Assembly: GCA_025936615.1 (NCBI GenBank)
Contig: JAICSZ010000034.1
Coordinates: 1 to 10,566, forward strand
Source: Pedococcus sp.
Lineage (GTDB): Bacteria; Actinomycetota; Actinomycetes; Actinomycetales; Dermatophilaceae
Length of the DNA: 10,566 bases
Reading direction: 5' to 3'
This document shows positions 1 through 6,871 of the stretch, piece by piece. The position numbers and the translations under genes are program-made. How positions within the stretch are numbered: position 1 is the stretch's first letter; every line of letters begins with the position of its first letter. The notes below the pieces were generated by a model, which was not told where the DNA came from, did not search any database, and saw only the letters and a program-made list of their open reading frames with translations.

Positions 1-575
1 GCGAAGCGGATGCCGGTGAGCTGGTTGGCCTGGTCGGGGGTGCTCCGGGCAGCGGAGGTGACCGACTTGGGGAACGACGCCCTGGTCGTCCAGGTGGCCC
101 CCTCGTCGTCGGAGCCGACCACGGCGACACAGTCCGGTGCCGTGTCGCCGCAGCGCGCCGAGCCCATGGCGTAGACGTGTCCGTCCCCGGCGTTGCTCAT
201 CGACACGGCCTCGAAGGAGGCCGGGGCCGGCAGCGGACCTGCCGGCGTGGTGGATGACGGCCCGCTCGAGGGAGTGGGCGCCTGGCTCGAGGCGGTTGCC
301 GGGGCCGTGACCGTCTGGGTGACGGTGGCGGTGGCCGGGCCGGAGGCGGTGGCGGGGGTCGTGTGGTCGTCGCGGTTCGCGGTGGTGCCGTAGGCGATCG
401 CGCCGACCACGACCGCCGCTGCGGCGGCGGCACCGAGGTACGGCAGCCAGCCGCGGTGGGCAGGGCGGCGGGACTCGCTGAGGATCCCCTCCCAGTGGTC
501 GGGGCCACTGGGCAGGTCGCGGACCTCGCGGCGCTCGCGGGCGAAGAACTCCTCGACCGGGTCGTGGGGGCTCAT
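1..575 (-). CDS. Membrane-anchored Asp-box (BNR-like) protein, possible anti-sigma/sensor, partial
   Basis: The reading frame starts at ATG 575 and runs off the left edge, giving 191 codons. Residues 1-43 are charged and probably cytoplasmic (MSPHDPVEEFFARER...). Residues 44-66 form one transmembrane helix rich in Ala and Val. Residues 67-118 are a Thr/Pro/Ser/Ala-rich linker typical of exported stalks. After that comes a folded domain with an Asp-box, S155-D-D-E-G-A-T-W162, the S-x-D-x-G-x-T-W signature of BNR/sialidase-type propellers. C142 and C149 lie outside the membrane and could form a disulfide. The start overlaps the sigma factor stop by 4 bp (ATGA), so the two are translationally coupled. 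The position right after an ECF sigma gene and the topology suggest an anti-sigma or signal-sensing role. However, the cytoplasmic part has no Cys and no HxxxCxxC zinc anti-sigma motif. Alternatives are a secreted-type propeller protein of unrelated function. The family is not recognised beyond the Asp-box. Confidence 0.8.
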   Translation of the reverse strand, partial: MSPHDPVEEFFARERREVRDLPSGPDHWEGILSESRRPAHRGWLPYLGAAAAAAVVVGAIAYGTTANRDDHTTPATASGPATATVTQTVTAPATASSQAPTPSSGPSSTTPAGPLPAPASFEAVSMSNAGDGHVYAMGSARCGDTAPDCVAVVGSDDEGATWTTRASFPKSVTSAARSTPDQANQLTGIRF

Positions 576-1114
576 CGTGTCTCTCCCAGGATCACGGACA
601 GCCGCTGTCGGGCGTCGAACAGGTCTCGCTTCACGGTCCCCTCGGACTTCTCGAGCTGGCGGGCCACCGTGGCCACCGGCAGGTCTGCGAAGTAGTGCAG
701 CAGGACGACCACCCGCAGCCGGTCCGGCAGCGCCTGCACGGCGTCGCGGACGCTGAGCCGGGTGGCGTGGTCGGCGTCGCGGGTGAAGTCGTCACGGCCG
801 GCCTCGTGGCGCTGGTAGGCGACCGCCTCACGCCCACGCTTGCGCCAGTGGTCGCGCACGAGGTTGGCGGTCACGGTGTAGAGCCAGGCCCGTGGGTCGT
901 CCACCGACCGGAAGTCCCGCAGCAGGCGCAGAAACGCCTCGGTCGCCAGGTCGTGGGCCAGGTCGGGGTCGCCGACCAGCTTGTTGGTCCAGCCGGCCAG
1001 CCGGCCGTAGTGGGCGTCGTAGACCTCGCGGACCGCCGCCTCGACGTCGACCCGGTCACGACCGACCACCAACAGCCCTCCCGTGCGTGCCACCTCGCGC
1101 GCAGGCATGGCCAT
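572..1114 (-). CDS. ECF-family RNA polymerase sigma factor
   Basis: This is a group 4 (extracytoplasmic function) sigma factor, directing RNA polymerase to a small set of promoters. Counting from ATG 1114 (180 aa), sigma region 2 spans about residues 30-95 (VYDAHYGRL...DLATEAFLRLLRDF...PRAWLYTVTANLVRDHWR), containing the DLATEAFLRL core-binding helix. Region 4 spans about 124-176, with ALPDRLRVVVLLHYFADLPV and the helix-turn-helix GTVKRDLFDARQRL. There is no region 1 or 3, as usual for ECF factors. Start choice is uncertain. GTG 1141 and ATG 1123 are in frame but lack a well-spaced ribosome site, while ATG 1114 has GAGG 10 bases upstream. The gene is divergent from the nitroreductase with a very short shared upstream region. 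Its stop overlaps the start of the membrane Asp-box gene, a common arrangement for a sigma factor and its regulator. The controlled genes cannot be told from this window. Confidence 0.93.
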   Translation of the reverse strand: MAMPAREVARTGGLLVVGRDRVDVEAAVREVYDAHYGRLAGWTNKLVGDPDLAHDLATEAFLRLLRDFRSVDDPRAWLYTVTANLVRDHWRKRGREAVAYQRHEAGRDDFTRDADHATRLSVRDAVQALPDRLRVVVLLHYFADLPVATVARQLEKSEGTVKRDLFDARQRLSVILGETR

Positions 1115-1182
1115 GGTCGTCATGCCTCGTTGACGCCGCACGGCGCCCGGTGGTTGGTCGCCCAGTCTGTCAGGGTTGCCCC

Positions 1183-1872
1183 ATGGAGTTCGTGGAGGTG
1201 GTGCGGCGCCGCCGCATGGTGCGCCGCTTCGATCCCGACCGTCCCGTCCCGAGGGCGGACGTGGAGCAGGCCCTGTATGCCGCGTTGCGGGCTCCCAGCG
1301 CCGGCTTCAGCCAGGGGTGGGACTTCGTCGTGCTCGCCGAGCCGGCCGACCGCGACCGCTTCTGGGCCGCTTGCGTCCGCGAGCTCGGCGGGACGGTCAG
1401 CCAAGCTCGCGGACGCAAGCAGGTGGGACCGGATGCGTGGCTGCGTGGGGTCTCCGCGGCTCCGGTGCTGGTGCTGTGCCTGTCCGACCCGCAGACCTAC
1501 TTCGAGCGCTACGCCGAGCCCGACAAGGGCTGGACCGACCGCGACCCGGCCCGCTGGCCGGTGCCGTACTGGGACGTGGACACCGGCATGGCGGCCCTGA
1601 TGATGCTGCTCTCCGCGGTGGACCAGGGCCTCGGGGCGCTCTTCTTCGGCGTACCGGTGCCGGCGCACGACGCGGTCCGGCGTGCCCACGGCATACCGGA
1701 AGACCGCCGACTCGTCGGCGTCGTGGCCATCGGCCACGAGCTGGCCCGGGTCGAGGGCTCCGCCCGCACCAGACCCCGCCGCGAGTCGCGCGAGGTCGTG
1801 CACTGGGGCAACTTCGGCGGAGCCGACCACGGGTTCAGCGGCGAGTCGGGGACGGAGCCCGCGCAGGGGTAG
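1183..1872 (+). CDS. Nitroreductase-family flavoprotein
   Basis: A 229-aa FMN-dependent oxidoreductase of the nitroreductase fold; such enzymes use NAD(P)H to reduce nitro groups, quinones or other electrophiles in the cytoplasm. The N-terminal basic stretch VVRRRRMVRRFDPDRPV (about residues 6-22) and APSAGFSQGWDFVVL (37-51) match the FMN-binding segments of the family, usually R-x-R and APSAGNxQPWxFVVV. A later segment, YWDVDTGMAALMMLLSAVDQ, matches the dimer/FMN-site helix, followed by GLGALFFGVP. ATG 1183 was chosen because family homology begins here; upstream in-frame codons would read into the divergent sigma gene. No good ribosome site precedes it, and CAGGGT ends 6 bases upstream of the ATG, which would fit a leaderless transcript. 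The physiological substrate is unknown. A perfect 17-bp inverted repeat lies within codons 63-80. Confidence 0.88.
   Translation: MEFVEVVRRRRMVRRFDPDRPVPRADVEQALYAALRAPSAGFSQGWDFVVLAEPADRDRFWAACVRELGGTVSQARGRKQVGPDAWLRGVSAAPVLVLCLSDPQTYFERYAEPDKGWTDRDPARWPVPYWDVDTGMAALMMLLSAVDQGLGALFFGVPVPAHDAVRRAHGIPEDRRLVGVVAIGHELARVEGSARTRPRRESREVVHWGNFGGADHGFSGESGTEPAQG
1369..1420. repeat. Perfect 17-bp inverted repeat inside the nitroreductase gene
   Basis: The left arm GCTTGCGTCCGCGAGCT (1369-1385) is exactly complementary to the right arm AGCTCGCGGACGCAAGC (1404-1420). After one C/A mismatch (1386/1403), three further pairs form (1387-1389 with 1400-1402), leaving a 10-base loop. Both arms are coding: the left arm gives Ala-Cys-Val-Arg-Glu and the right arm Ala-Arg-Gly-Arg-Lys. 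No T-run or transposase accompanies it. It could fold as an mRNA hairpin, be a protein-binding site, or be the trace of a short-range template switch. Confidence 0.9.
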
Positions 1873-1917
1873 GACAGGATTGGGGGGTTCCGCCAGCCTC
1901 GAGGAGTTCACCCACGC

Positions 1918-4365
1918 ATGGCCCGCAAGACCCCATCCGCTCCGCCGGCCGACGACTTCGTCGAGCGTATCGTCGACATCGACGTCGAGCAGGAGATGCA
2001 GGGCGCGTACCTCGAGTACGCCGTCTCCGTCATCCACTCCCGTGCCCTGCCCGACGCCCGCGACGGGCTGAAGCCGGTGCAGCGCCGCATCCTCTACTCC
2101 ATGTCCGAGATGGGGTTGCGCCCCGACCGCGGCCACGTGAAGTCCTCGCGCGTCGTCGGCGACGTGATGGGCAAGTACCACCCGCACGGCGACACCGCGA
2201 TCTACGACGCGCTGGTCCGGATGGCGCAGCCGTTCACGATGCGGCTGCCTCTGGTCGACGGGCACGGCAACTTCGGCTCGCTCGACGACGGCCCGGCGGC
2301 CTCGCGCTACACCGAGGCCCGCCCGGCTCCCGCGGCGCTGCTCATGACGGCGGGGCTCGACGAGGACACGGTCGACTTCGTCCCCAACTACGACGACCAG
2401 CTGATGCAGCCGGGGGTCATGCCGGCTGCCTTCCCCAACCTGCTCGTCAACGGGGTCAGCGGCATCGCGGTCGGCTTCGCCACCAACATGGCACCGCACA
2501 ACCTCGTCGAGGTGATCGGCGCCGCCCGGCACCTGTTGTCCCACCCCAGCTGCTCGCTCGACGACCTGATGAGGTTCGTGCCCGGCCCGGACCTGCCGCA
2601 GGGCGGGCGGATCGTCGGCCTCGACGGGATCCGCGACGCCTACCTCACCGGCAAGGGCTCGTTCCGCACCCGCGCGACCGCGCGGATCGAGAAGGTCACC
2701 GCGCGCCGGCAGGGCATCGTGGTGACCGAGCTGCCCTACCTCGTCGGCCCCGAGAAGGTGATCGAGAAGATCAAGGAGGCCGTCCAGTCCAAGAAGCTCC
2801 AGGGCATCTCGGACGTCAAGGACCTCACCGACCGCAAGCACGGGCTGCGGCTGGTGATCGAGGTCAAGAACGGCTTCAACCCCGACGCGGTGCTCGAGCA
2901 GCTCTACAAGCTGACCCCGATGGAGGACGCGTTCCACATCAACAACGTGGCCCTGGTCGACGGGCAGCCGCGCACGCTGGGGCTCAAGGACCTGCTCAAG
3001 GTCTACGTCGACTTCCGCACCGACGTGGTGCGCCGGCGCACCGAGTTCCGGCTGGGCAAGCGCAAGGACCGCCTCCACCTCGTCGAGGGCCTGCTCGTCG
3101 CGATCCTCGACATCGACGAGGTCATCCAGCTGATCCGCTCCTCCGACGACGCCGCCATCGCCCGGGGCCGCCTCATGGACGTCTTCGAGCTCAGCGAGGT
3201 GCAGGCGACGTACATCCTCGACCTGCAGCTGCGGCGCCTGACCAAGTTTAGCCGCATCGAGCTCGAGAACGAGAAGTCGGAGCTGGAGCGGCAGATCGAG
3301 GAGCTCGAGGCGATCCTCGGCGACGAGAAGCTGCTCACCAAGCTCGTCTCCACCGAGCTCGCCGACGTCGCCAAGGCACACGGAACCCCCCGCCGCACAG
3401 TGCTGCTGGAGTCGGCCGGCGTGCCGGCGACCGTCACCTCCCCGCTCGAGGTCGCCGACGACCCGTGCTGGGTGCTGCTCTCCTCGACGGGCCTGATGGC
3501 GCGCACGACGTCCGACGCCGCGCTGCCGGCGGACGGCCCGCGCAGCAAGCACGACGCCGTCGTCGGGGCGGTGCGGACCACCGCGCGTGGCGAGGTGGGG
3601 CTCCTCACCTCGCGCGGCCGGCTGGTCAGGCTCTCAGCGCTCGAGCTGCCGACCCTGCCGCCCACCAACGGCGCGCCCAACCTGTCCGGCGGCGCACCGC
3701 TGGCTGCCTACGTCGACCTGCCTCGCGGCGAGGAACCGCTGACCATCGTCTCCCTCGACGCCGACTCCCCCGGCATCGCGCTGGGCACTGCGCAGGGCGT
3801 CGTCAAGCGGGTGACCACCGACTACCCAGGTCGCTCCGAGTTCGAGGTGGTCGGGCTCAAGGACGATGACGAGGTGGTGGGTGCCGTCGAGCTGCGTTCT
3901 GGCACAGAGGATCTCGTCTTCATCACGTCCGATGCCCAGTTGCTCCACTTCTCTGCTGCTGCTGTGCGCCCGCAGGGACGGTCCGCCGGTGGCATGGCCG
4001 GCGTCAAGCTGGCTGCCGGTCAGCGCGCGGTGTTCTTCGGCGCGGTCGACCCAGCCGTCGACAACGTCGTCGTGACCGCGAGCGGCTCGTCCGGCGCACT
4101 CCCGGGCACCGAGCCGGGCTCGCTCAAGGTCACCCCGTACACCGAGTACCCCGCCAAGGGCCGCGCCACCGGGGGGGTGCGCTGCCACCGCTTCCTCAAG
4201 GGCGAGGACACCCTCGTGCTTGCCTGGGCCGGTGAGACGCCGGCGCGGGCAGCCGGCGGCAACGGCGTGGCGGTCGAGCTGCCCGAGCCCACCGGCAGGC
4301 GGGACGGCTCGGGGACGCCGGCCAGCACGGCGATCGCGCGCATCGCGAGCCCGCCGCGCTCGTGA
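1918..4365 (+). CDS. parC: DNA topoisomerase IV subunit A (ParC/GyrA family)
   Basis: An 815-aa type IIA topoisomerase A subunit, which cuts and rejoins DNA with the ParE partner to decatenate chromosomes and relax supercoils. Visible motifs are [14 protein letters not shown] (49-62), [20 protein letters not shown] (87-106, the quinolone-determining region with T93 and D97), [19 protein letters not shown] with catalytic Tyr131 preceded by Arg130, and a coiled coil at about 446-490 ([19 protein letters not shown]). The C-terminal beta-pinwheel, about residues 500-790, includes blade-like repeats such as [17 protein letters not shown]. The [15 protein letters not shown] form, and the lack of a QRRGGKG GyrA-box, favour ParC over GyrA. 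A GAGGAG ribosome site lies 11 bases before ATG 1918. It lies downstream of the nitroreductase, 45 bases away, and overlaps the next gene by 4 bp. The partner subunit gene enters the window convergently at the right end. Confidence 0.93.
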   Translation: MARKTPSAPPADDFVERIVDIDVEQEMQGAYLEYAVSVIHSRALPDARDGLKPVQRRILYSMSEMGLRPDRGHVKSSRVVGDVMGKYHPHGDTAIYDALVRMAQPFTMRLPLVDGHGNFGSLDDGPAASRYTEARPAPAALLMTAGLDEDTVDFVPNYDDQLMQPGVMPAAFPNLLVNGVSGIAVGFATNMAPHNLVEVIGAARHLLSHPSCSLDDLMRFVPGPDLPQGGRIVGLDGIRDAYLTGKGSFRTRATARIEKVTARRQGIVVTELPYLVGPEKVIEKIKEAVQSKKLQGISDVKDLTDRKHGLRLVIEVKNGFNPDAVLEQLYKLTPMEDAFHINNVALVDGQPRTLGLKDLLKVYVDFRTDVVRRRTEFRLGKRKDRLHLVEGLLVAILDIDEVIQLIRSSDDAAIARGRLMDVFELSEVQATYILDLQLRRLTKFSRIELENEKSELERQIEELEAILGDEKLLTKLVSTELADVAKAHGTPRRTVLLESAGVPATVTSPLEVADDPCWVLLSSTGLMARTTSDAALPADGPRSKHDAVVGAVRTTARGEVGLLTSRGRLVRLSALELPTLPPTNGAPNLSGGAPLAAYVDLPRGEEPLTIVSLDADSPGIALGTAQGVVKRVTTDYPGRSEFEVVGLKDDDEVVGAVELRSGTEDLVFITSDAQLLHFSAAAVRPQGRSAGGMAGVKLAAGQRAVFFGAVDPAVDNVVVTASGSSGALPGTEPGSLKVTPYTEYPAKGRATGGVRCHRFLKGEDTLVLAWAGETPARAAGGNGVAVELPEPTGRRDGSGTPASTAIARIASPPRS

Positions 4366-5300
4366 GCAGCGCCCACGGGCACAGTGCCCCAGACGCCTGC
4401 TCGGTCCGCTTCGACCAGGCCGGGGTGAGCGCCTACGGCACCGCCGCCAGGGCCACCTTCTTCGTGGCCCTCGAGCAGCCCGGCCCGTGGGGCCGCGACG
4501 CGGCGCGACAGTCCCACCTGGGCCCCGAGCTCGGCGGCGCGCTCGCCGACGCCTGCGCCGACCGCGGCGGCAGGCTGACCCTCATCCGCCGGCCCGGGGC
4601 ACACCCCGACGCGCACCACGGCGGTGCCCAGACGGCATACCTCGCCTGGTGCGGACCTGACCCGTGGCTGCTGGAGGCCTCAGTCGAGGACCCGGCCACC
4701 CTGCTCGACGTGGACCTCGACGCGCTGGCTCGCGGCGACCGGGAGGCGGTCCTGGCCACCCTGCCGGGAGCCACCACCGCCGAGCCGGTCCTGCTGGTGT
4801 GCACCAACGGCCGGCGTGACGTGTGCTGCGCGGTGCGCGGGCGGCCGGTGGCCCTCGAGGCCGACGCAGCGCACCCCGGCCGGGTGTGGGAGGCGTCACA
4901 CACGGGCGGTCACCGGTTCGCGCCGACGGGGGTCCTGCTGCCCCACGGCGCAACCTTGGCCCGGCTCGACGGCCCCATGTGCGCCGCCGTGCTCGAGCAG
5001 GCCGCTCGCGACGAGCTGCCGCGGTCACTGCTCGGACCGCACCACGACCGGGGCCTCAGCCGACTGGATGCCGGCGGCCAGGTCGCCGACGCCCACGTGC
5101 GTGCCGAGGAGGGGATCACCTCGCTGACCGCGCTCACCACAGTGGCGGCACCCGAAACCCTTGGCACGTATGCCGTTTCGCACCGTGACGGGCGCAGCTG
5201 GACGGTGTCGGTCGGCGCCTCGGAAGCAGCGCCGATGCGGGAGTCGTGCGGCAAGGCGGCGGTGCCGCTGCGGCTCTGGACGGCACACATTTCGGGCTGA
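4362..5300 (+). CDS. Sucrase/ferredoxin-like family protein (thioredoxin-like [2Fe-2S])
   Basis: A 312-aa protein of the sucrase/ferredoxin-like family, a soluble thioredoxin-like fold that in studied members (yeast Apd1 type) binds a [2Fe-2S] cluster through two Cys and two His. Recognisable segments are [20 protein letters not shown] (144-163) and the strongly conserved [20 protein letters not shown] (175-194). Candidate cluster ligands are C147, C155 or C156, and the H180-x3-H184 pair. C13 and C65 are additional cysteines. The start is GTG 4362, inside the parC stop (GTGA overlap), so translation is coupled to parC. The family name comes from an early suggestion of sucrase activity that is not a reliable function; a redox or electron-transfer role is more likely. 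The substrate is unknown. The end is followed by the regulated promoter region of the sugar operon. Confidence 0.87.
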   Translation: MSSAHGHSAPDACSVRFDQAGVSAYGTAARATFFVALEQPGPWGRDAARQSHLGPELGGALADACADRGGRLTLIRRPGAHPDAHHGGAQTAYLAWCGPDPWLLEASVEDPATLLDVDLDALARGDREAVLATLPGATTAEPVLLVCTNGRRDVCCAVRGRPVALEADAAHPGRVWEASHTGGHRFAPTGVLLPHGATLARLDGPMCAAVLEQAARDELPRSLLGPHHDRGLSRLDAGGQVADAHVRAEEGITSLTALTTVAAPETLGTYAVSHRDGRSWTVSVGASEAAPMRESCGKAAVPLRLWTAHISG

Positions 5301-5367
5301 ACCGGGACACGCCGCGTCAACCGCTTGCCCTTTACCCAATCGTTACCCGTCTGCGCCGAACTTCGCG

Positions 5368-5396
5368 TTGCGCACCCTGAGCGTAAACGTTTACAT
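5368..5396 (+). promoter_or_regulatory. Possible core promoter of the sugar-import operon
   Basis: TTGCGC (5368-5373) and TTACAT (5391-5396) are 17 bases apart and could be the -35 and -10 boxes of a housekeeping promoter. Each matches consensus only partly. The position is supported by the LacI-type palindrome overlapping the -10 box and by the lack of any other promoter-like element just upstream of the binding-protein gene. Transcription would begin near 5403, leaving a leader of about 57 bases. Confidence 0.35.
5383..5394. promoter_or_regulatory. LacI-family operator
   Basis: GTAAACGTTTAC is a perfect 12-bp palindrome with a central CG, the hallmark of LacI/GalR-family operators, where the hinge helix inserts a Leu at the central CpG step. 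It is 65 bases before the binding-protein start and covers the likely -10 box, so bound repressor would block initiation. The obvious ligand is the LacI-family protein encoded last in the same operon, which makes a negative autoregulatory loop. No second copy was noticed in the window. Confidence 0.82.
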
Positions 5397-5459
5397 GGGG
5401 ACGGTTCCCCTCAGTGCCGAGGTCCCGCCTCGGCTCGACGCAGAAATGGAGGCGGGCAC

Positions 5460-6737
5460 ATGGCCCTCCGAATGCACAGGCGTCGCGCGCTCTCGGTACT
5501 CACCGGCGCGGTGGCGTTGTCCCTCGTCGCGGCCTGTGGCGGAGGCGGCGGCTCCGGCGGCAGCAGCAGCTCCGCCGGTGGCGACACCCGCGGCCCCATC
5601 ACCTACGTCCAGGGCAAGGACAACAGCGGCCTGCTCGGGCCGCTGGCGGACAAGTGGAACGCCGACCACCCCAACGAGAAGGTCACCGTCAAGGAGCAGT
5701 CGGACCAGGCGGACCAGCAGCACGCCGACCTCGTCCAGAACTTCCAGGCCAAGCGCTCGGCGTACGACGTCGTGTCCGTGGACGTCGTGTGGACCGCCGA
5801 GTTCGCCGCCAAGAGCTGGCTCGTGCCGCTCAAGGACAAGTACAAGATCGACACCACCGGCTTCCTCGAGCCCACGGTCAAGGCGGCCACCTACAACAAC
5901 ACCCTCTACGCCGCCCCGACGTCCTCCGACGGCGCGATGCTCTACTACCGCACCGACCTGGTGAAGACCCCGCCGAAGACCATCGACGACATGTGGTCGA
6001 TGTGTTCGATCGCCAAGAAGAACAACATGGACTGCTTCGCGGGCCAGTTCGCCAAGTACGAGGGCGGCACGTGCAACGCCACCGAGTGGATGAACGCCTA
6101 CGGGGCGCACGTGGTCGACGCCTCCGGCAAGCCGACCGTCGACTCCCCCGAGGCGGCCAAGGGCCTGCAGGAGCTCGCGGACCACTACAAGAACGGTGAC
6201 ATCCCCAAGCAGGCGATCACCTACCAGGAGGAGCAGAGCCGCCAGGCGTTCGAGTCCGGCAAGCTGCTGTTCCTTCGCAACTGGCCGTACGTCTACAACC
6301 TGGCCAGCACCGACGCCTCCTCCAAGGTCAAGGGCAAGTTCGCGGTCGCGCCGCTTCCCGGCGTCGACGGCCCGGGCACCTCCACCCTCGGTGGGCACAT
6401 GGCTGCGATCAGCGCCTTCTCCAAGCACAAGGCCACCGCGCTGGACTTCCTGAAGTACCTCACCAGCCCGGAGAACCAGAAGATCAACATGGAGAAGGGC
6501 TCACTGGCCCCGGTCCTCGAGTCGATCTACCAGGACCAGGCCCTGGTCAAGAAGTACCCGTACCTGCCGACTCTGCTGACCTCGATCCAGAACGCCGTGT
6601 CCCGCCCGGTCACGCCGTTCTACCCCGCGGTCACCACGGCGATCCAGGACAACTTCTTCGCGGCCATCCAGGGGCAGAAGAGCCCGGAACAAGCGGTGAA
6701 GGACATGCAAGCGGCCATGGAGGCGGCCAGCAGCTGA
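5460..6737 (+). CDS. Sugar ABC transporter substrate-binding lipoprotein (LpqY/ThuE-like)
   Basis: A 425-aa extracellular solute-binding protein, family 1, which captures a sugar outside the membrane and delivers it to the two permeases encoded next. The start is ATG 5460, preceded by GGAGG with 7-base spacing; a longer in-frame TTG at 5325 is rejected because it would place operator and ribosome site inside the gene. The signal peptide is a basic start (MHRRR), a hydrophobic core and lipobox VAAC with lipidated Cys26, followed by a Gly/Ser linker. The mature part begins GPITYVQGKDNSG. VDVVWTAEFAAKSWLVPL, LFLRNWPYVYNLA and TLGGHMAAIS resemble trehalose/alpha-glucoside binding proteins such as mycobacterial LpqY and rhizobial ThuE. 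C-terminal helices end in VKDMQAAMEAASS. The trehalose or alpha-glucoside ligand is an inference from family resemblance; no glycoside hydrolase is present to confirm it. Confidence 0.92.
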   Translation: MALRMHRRRALSVLTGAVALSLVAACGGGGGSGGSSSSAGGDTRGPITYVQGKDNSGLLGPLADKWNADHPNEKVTVKEQSDQADQQHADLVQNFQAKRSAYDVVSVDVVWTAEFAAKSWLVPLKDKYKIDTTGFLEPTVKAATYNNTLYAAPTSSDGAMLYYRTDLVKTPPKTIDDMWSMCSIAKKNNMDCFAGQFAKYEGGTCNATEWMNAYGAHVVDASGKPTVDSPEAAKGLQELADHYKNGDIPKQAITYQEEQSRQAFESGKLLFLRNWPYVYNLASTDASSKVKGKFAVAPLPGVDGPGTSTLGGHMAAISAFSKHKATALDFLKYLTSPENQKINMEKGSLAPVLESIYQDQALVKKYPYLPTLLTSIQNAVSRPVTPFYPAVTTAIQDNFFAAIQGQKSPEQAVKDMQAAMEAASS

Positions 6738-6760
6738 CCTGACCGACCGCGCAGCATCCC

Positions 6761-6797
6761 GGTGTGGGGGTGGCCCCCCAGGGGTCACCCCCACACC
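6761..6797 (+). promoter_or_regulatory. Strong stem-loop between binding protein and permease genes
   Basis: GGTGTGGGGGTG (6761-6772) pairs perfectly with CACCCCCACACC (6786-6797). The stem extends inward through a G-U pair (6773/6785) and four G-C pairs (6774-6777 with 6781-6784) to a CCA triloop, giving 17 pairs. It starts 23 bases after the binding-protein stop and ends 74 bases before the permease start. No T-run follows. By analogy with other importer operons it probably protects the upstream mRNA or partially terminates transcription, so that more binding protein than permease is made. Confidence 0.75.
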
Positions 6798-6871
6798 CTT
6801 CTCGGCAGCAGTTCCACCGGCACCACCCATCGAAGGCCCTCACCCAGCAGCTCTCCCGCAAGGAGCAGGCA

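Noticed and set aside
1152..1180. Possible ECF-type promoter for the sigma gene on the minus strand (GGCAACC, 17 bases, CAACC).
   Set aside because: The -10 part does not match a clear ECF form, and the arrangement could be found by chance; not listed as a feature.
1120..3552. Long 810-codon open frame on the minus strand opposite the nitroreductase and parC.
   Set aside because: It is antisense to two well-recognised genes, its protein is a low-complexity mix of Val, Leu, Asp, Arg and His with no motif, and such mirror frames are expected in high-GC DNA.
3895..3975. Patch of less GC-biased codons in parC (TCT, GCT, GAT, TTG) with a short GCT run.
   Set aside because: The frame and the pinwheel motifs continue unbroken, and the patch is too short to argue for transfer or recombination.
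5325..5459. N-terminal extension of the binding protein from TTG 5325.
   Set aside because: The extension covers the palindrome and the GGAGG site and would bury the signal peptide; ATG 5460 has ideal ribosome spacing.
5391..6428. Minus-strand 345-codon frame opposite the binding-protein gene.
   Set aside because: The opposite strand has a signal peptide, lipobox, ribosome site and clear family motifs; the minus frame has none and is a codon-bias shadow.
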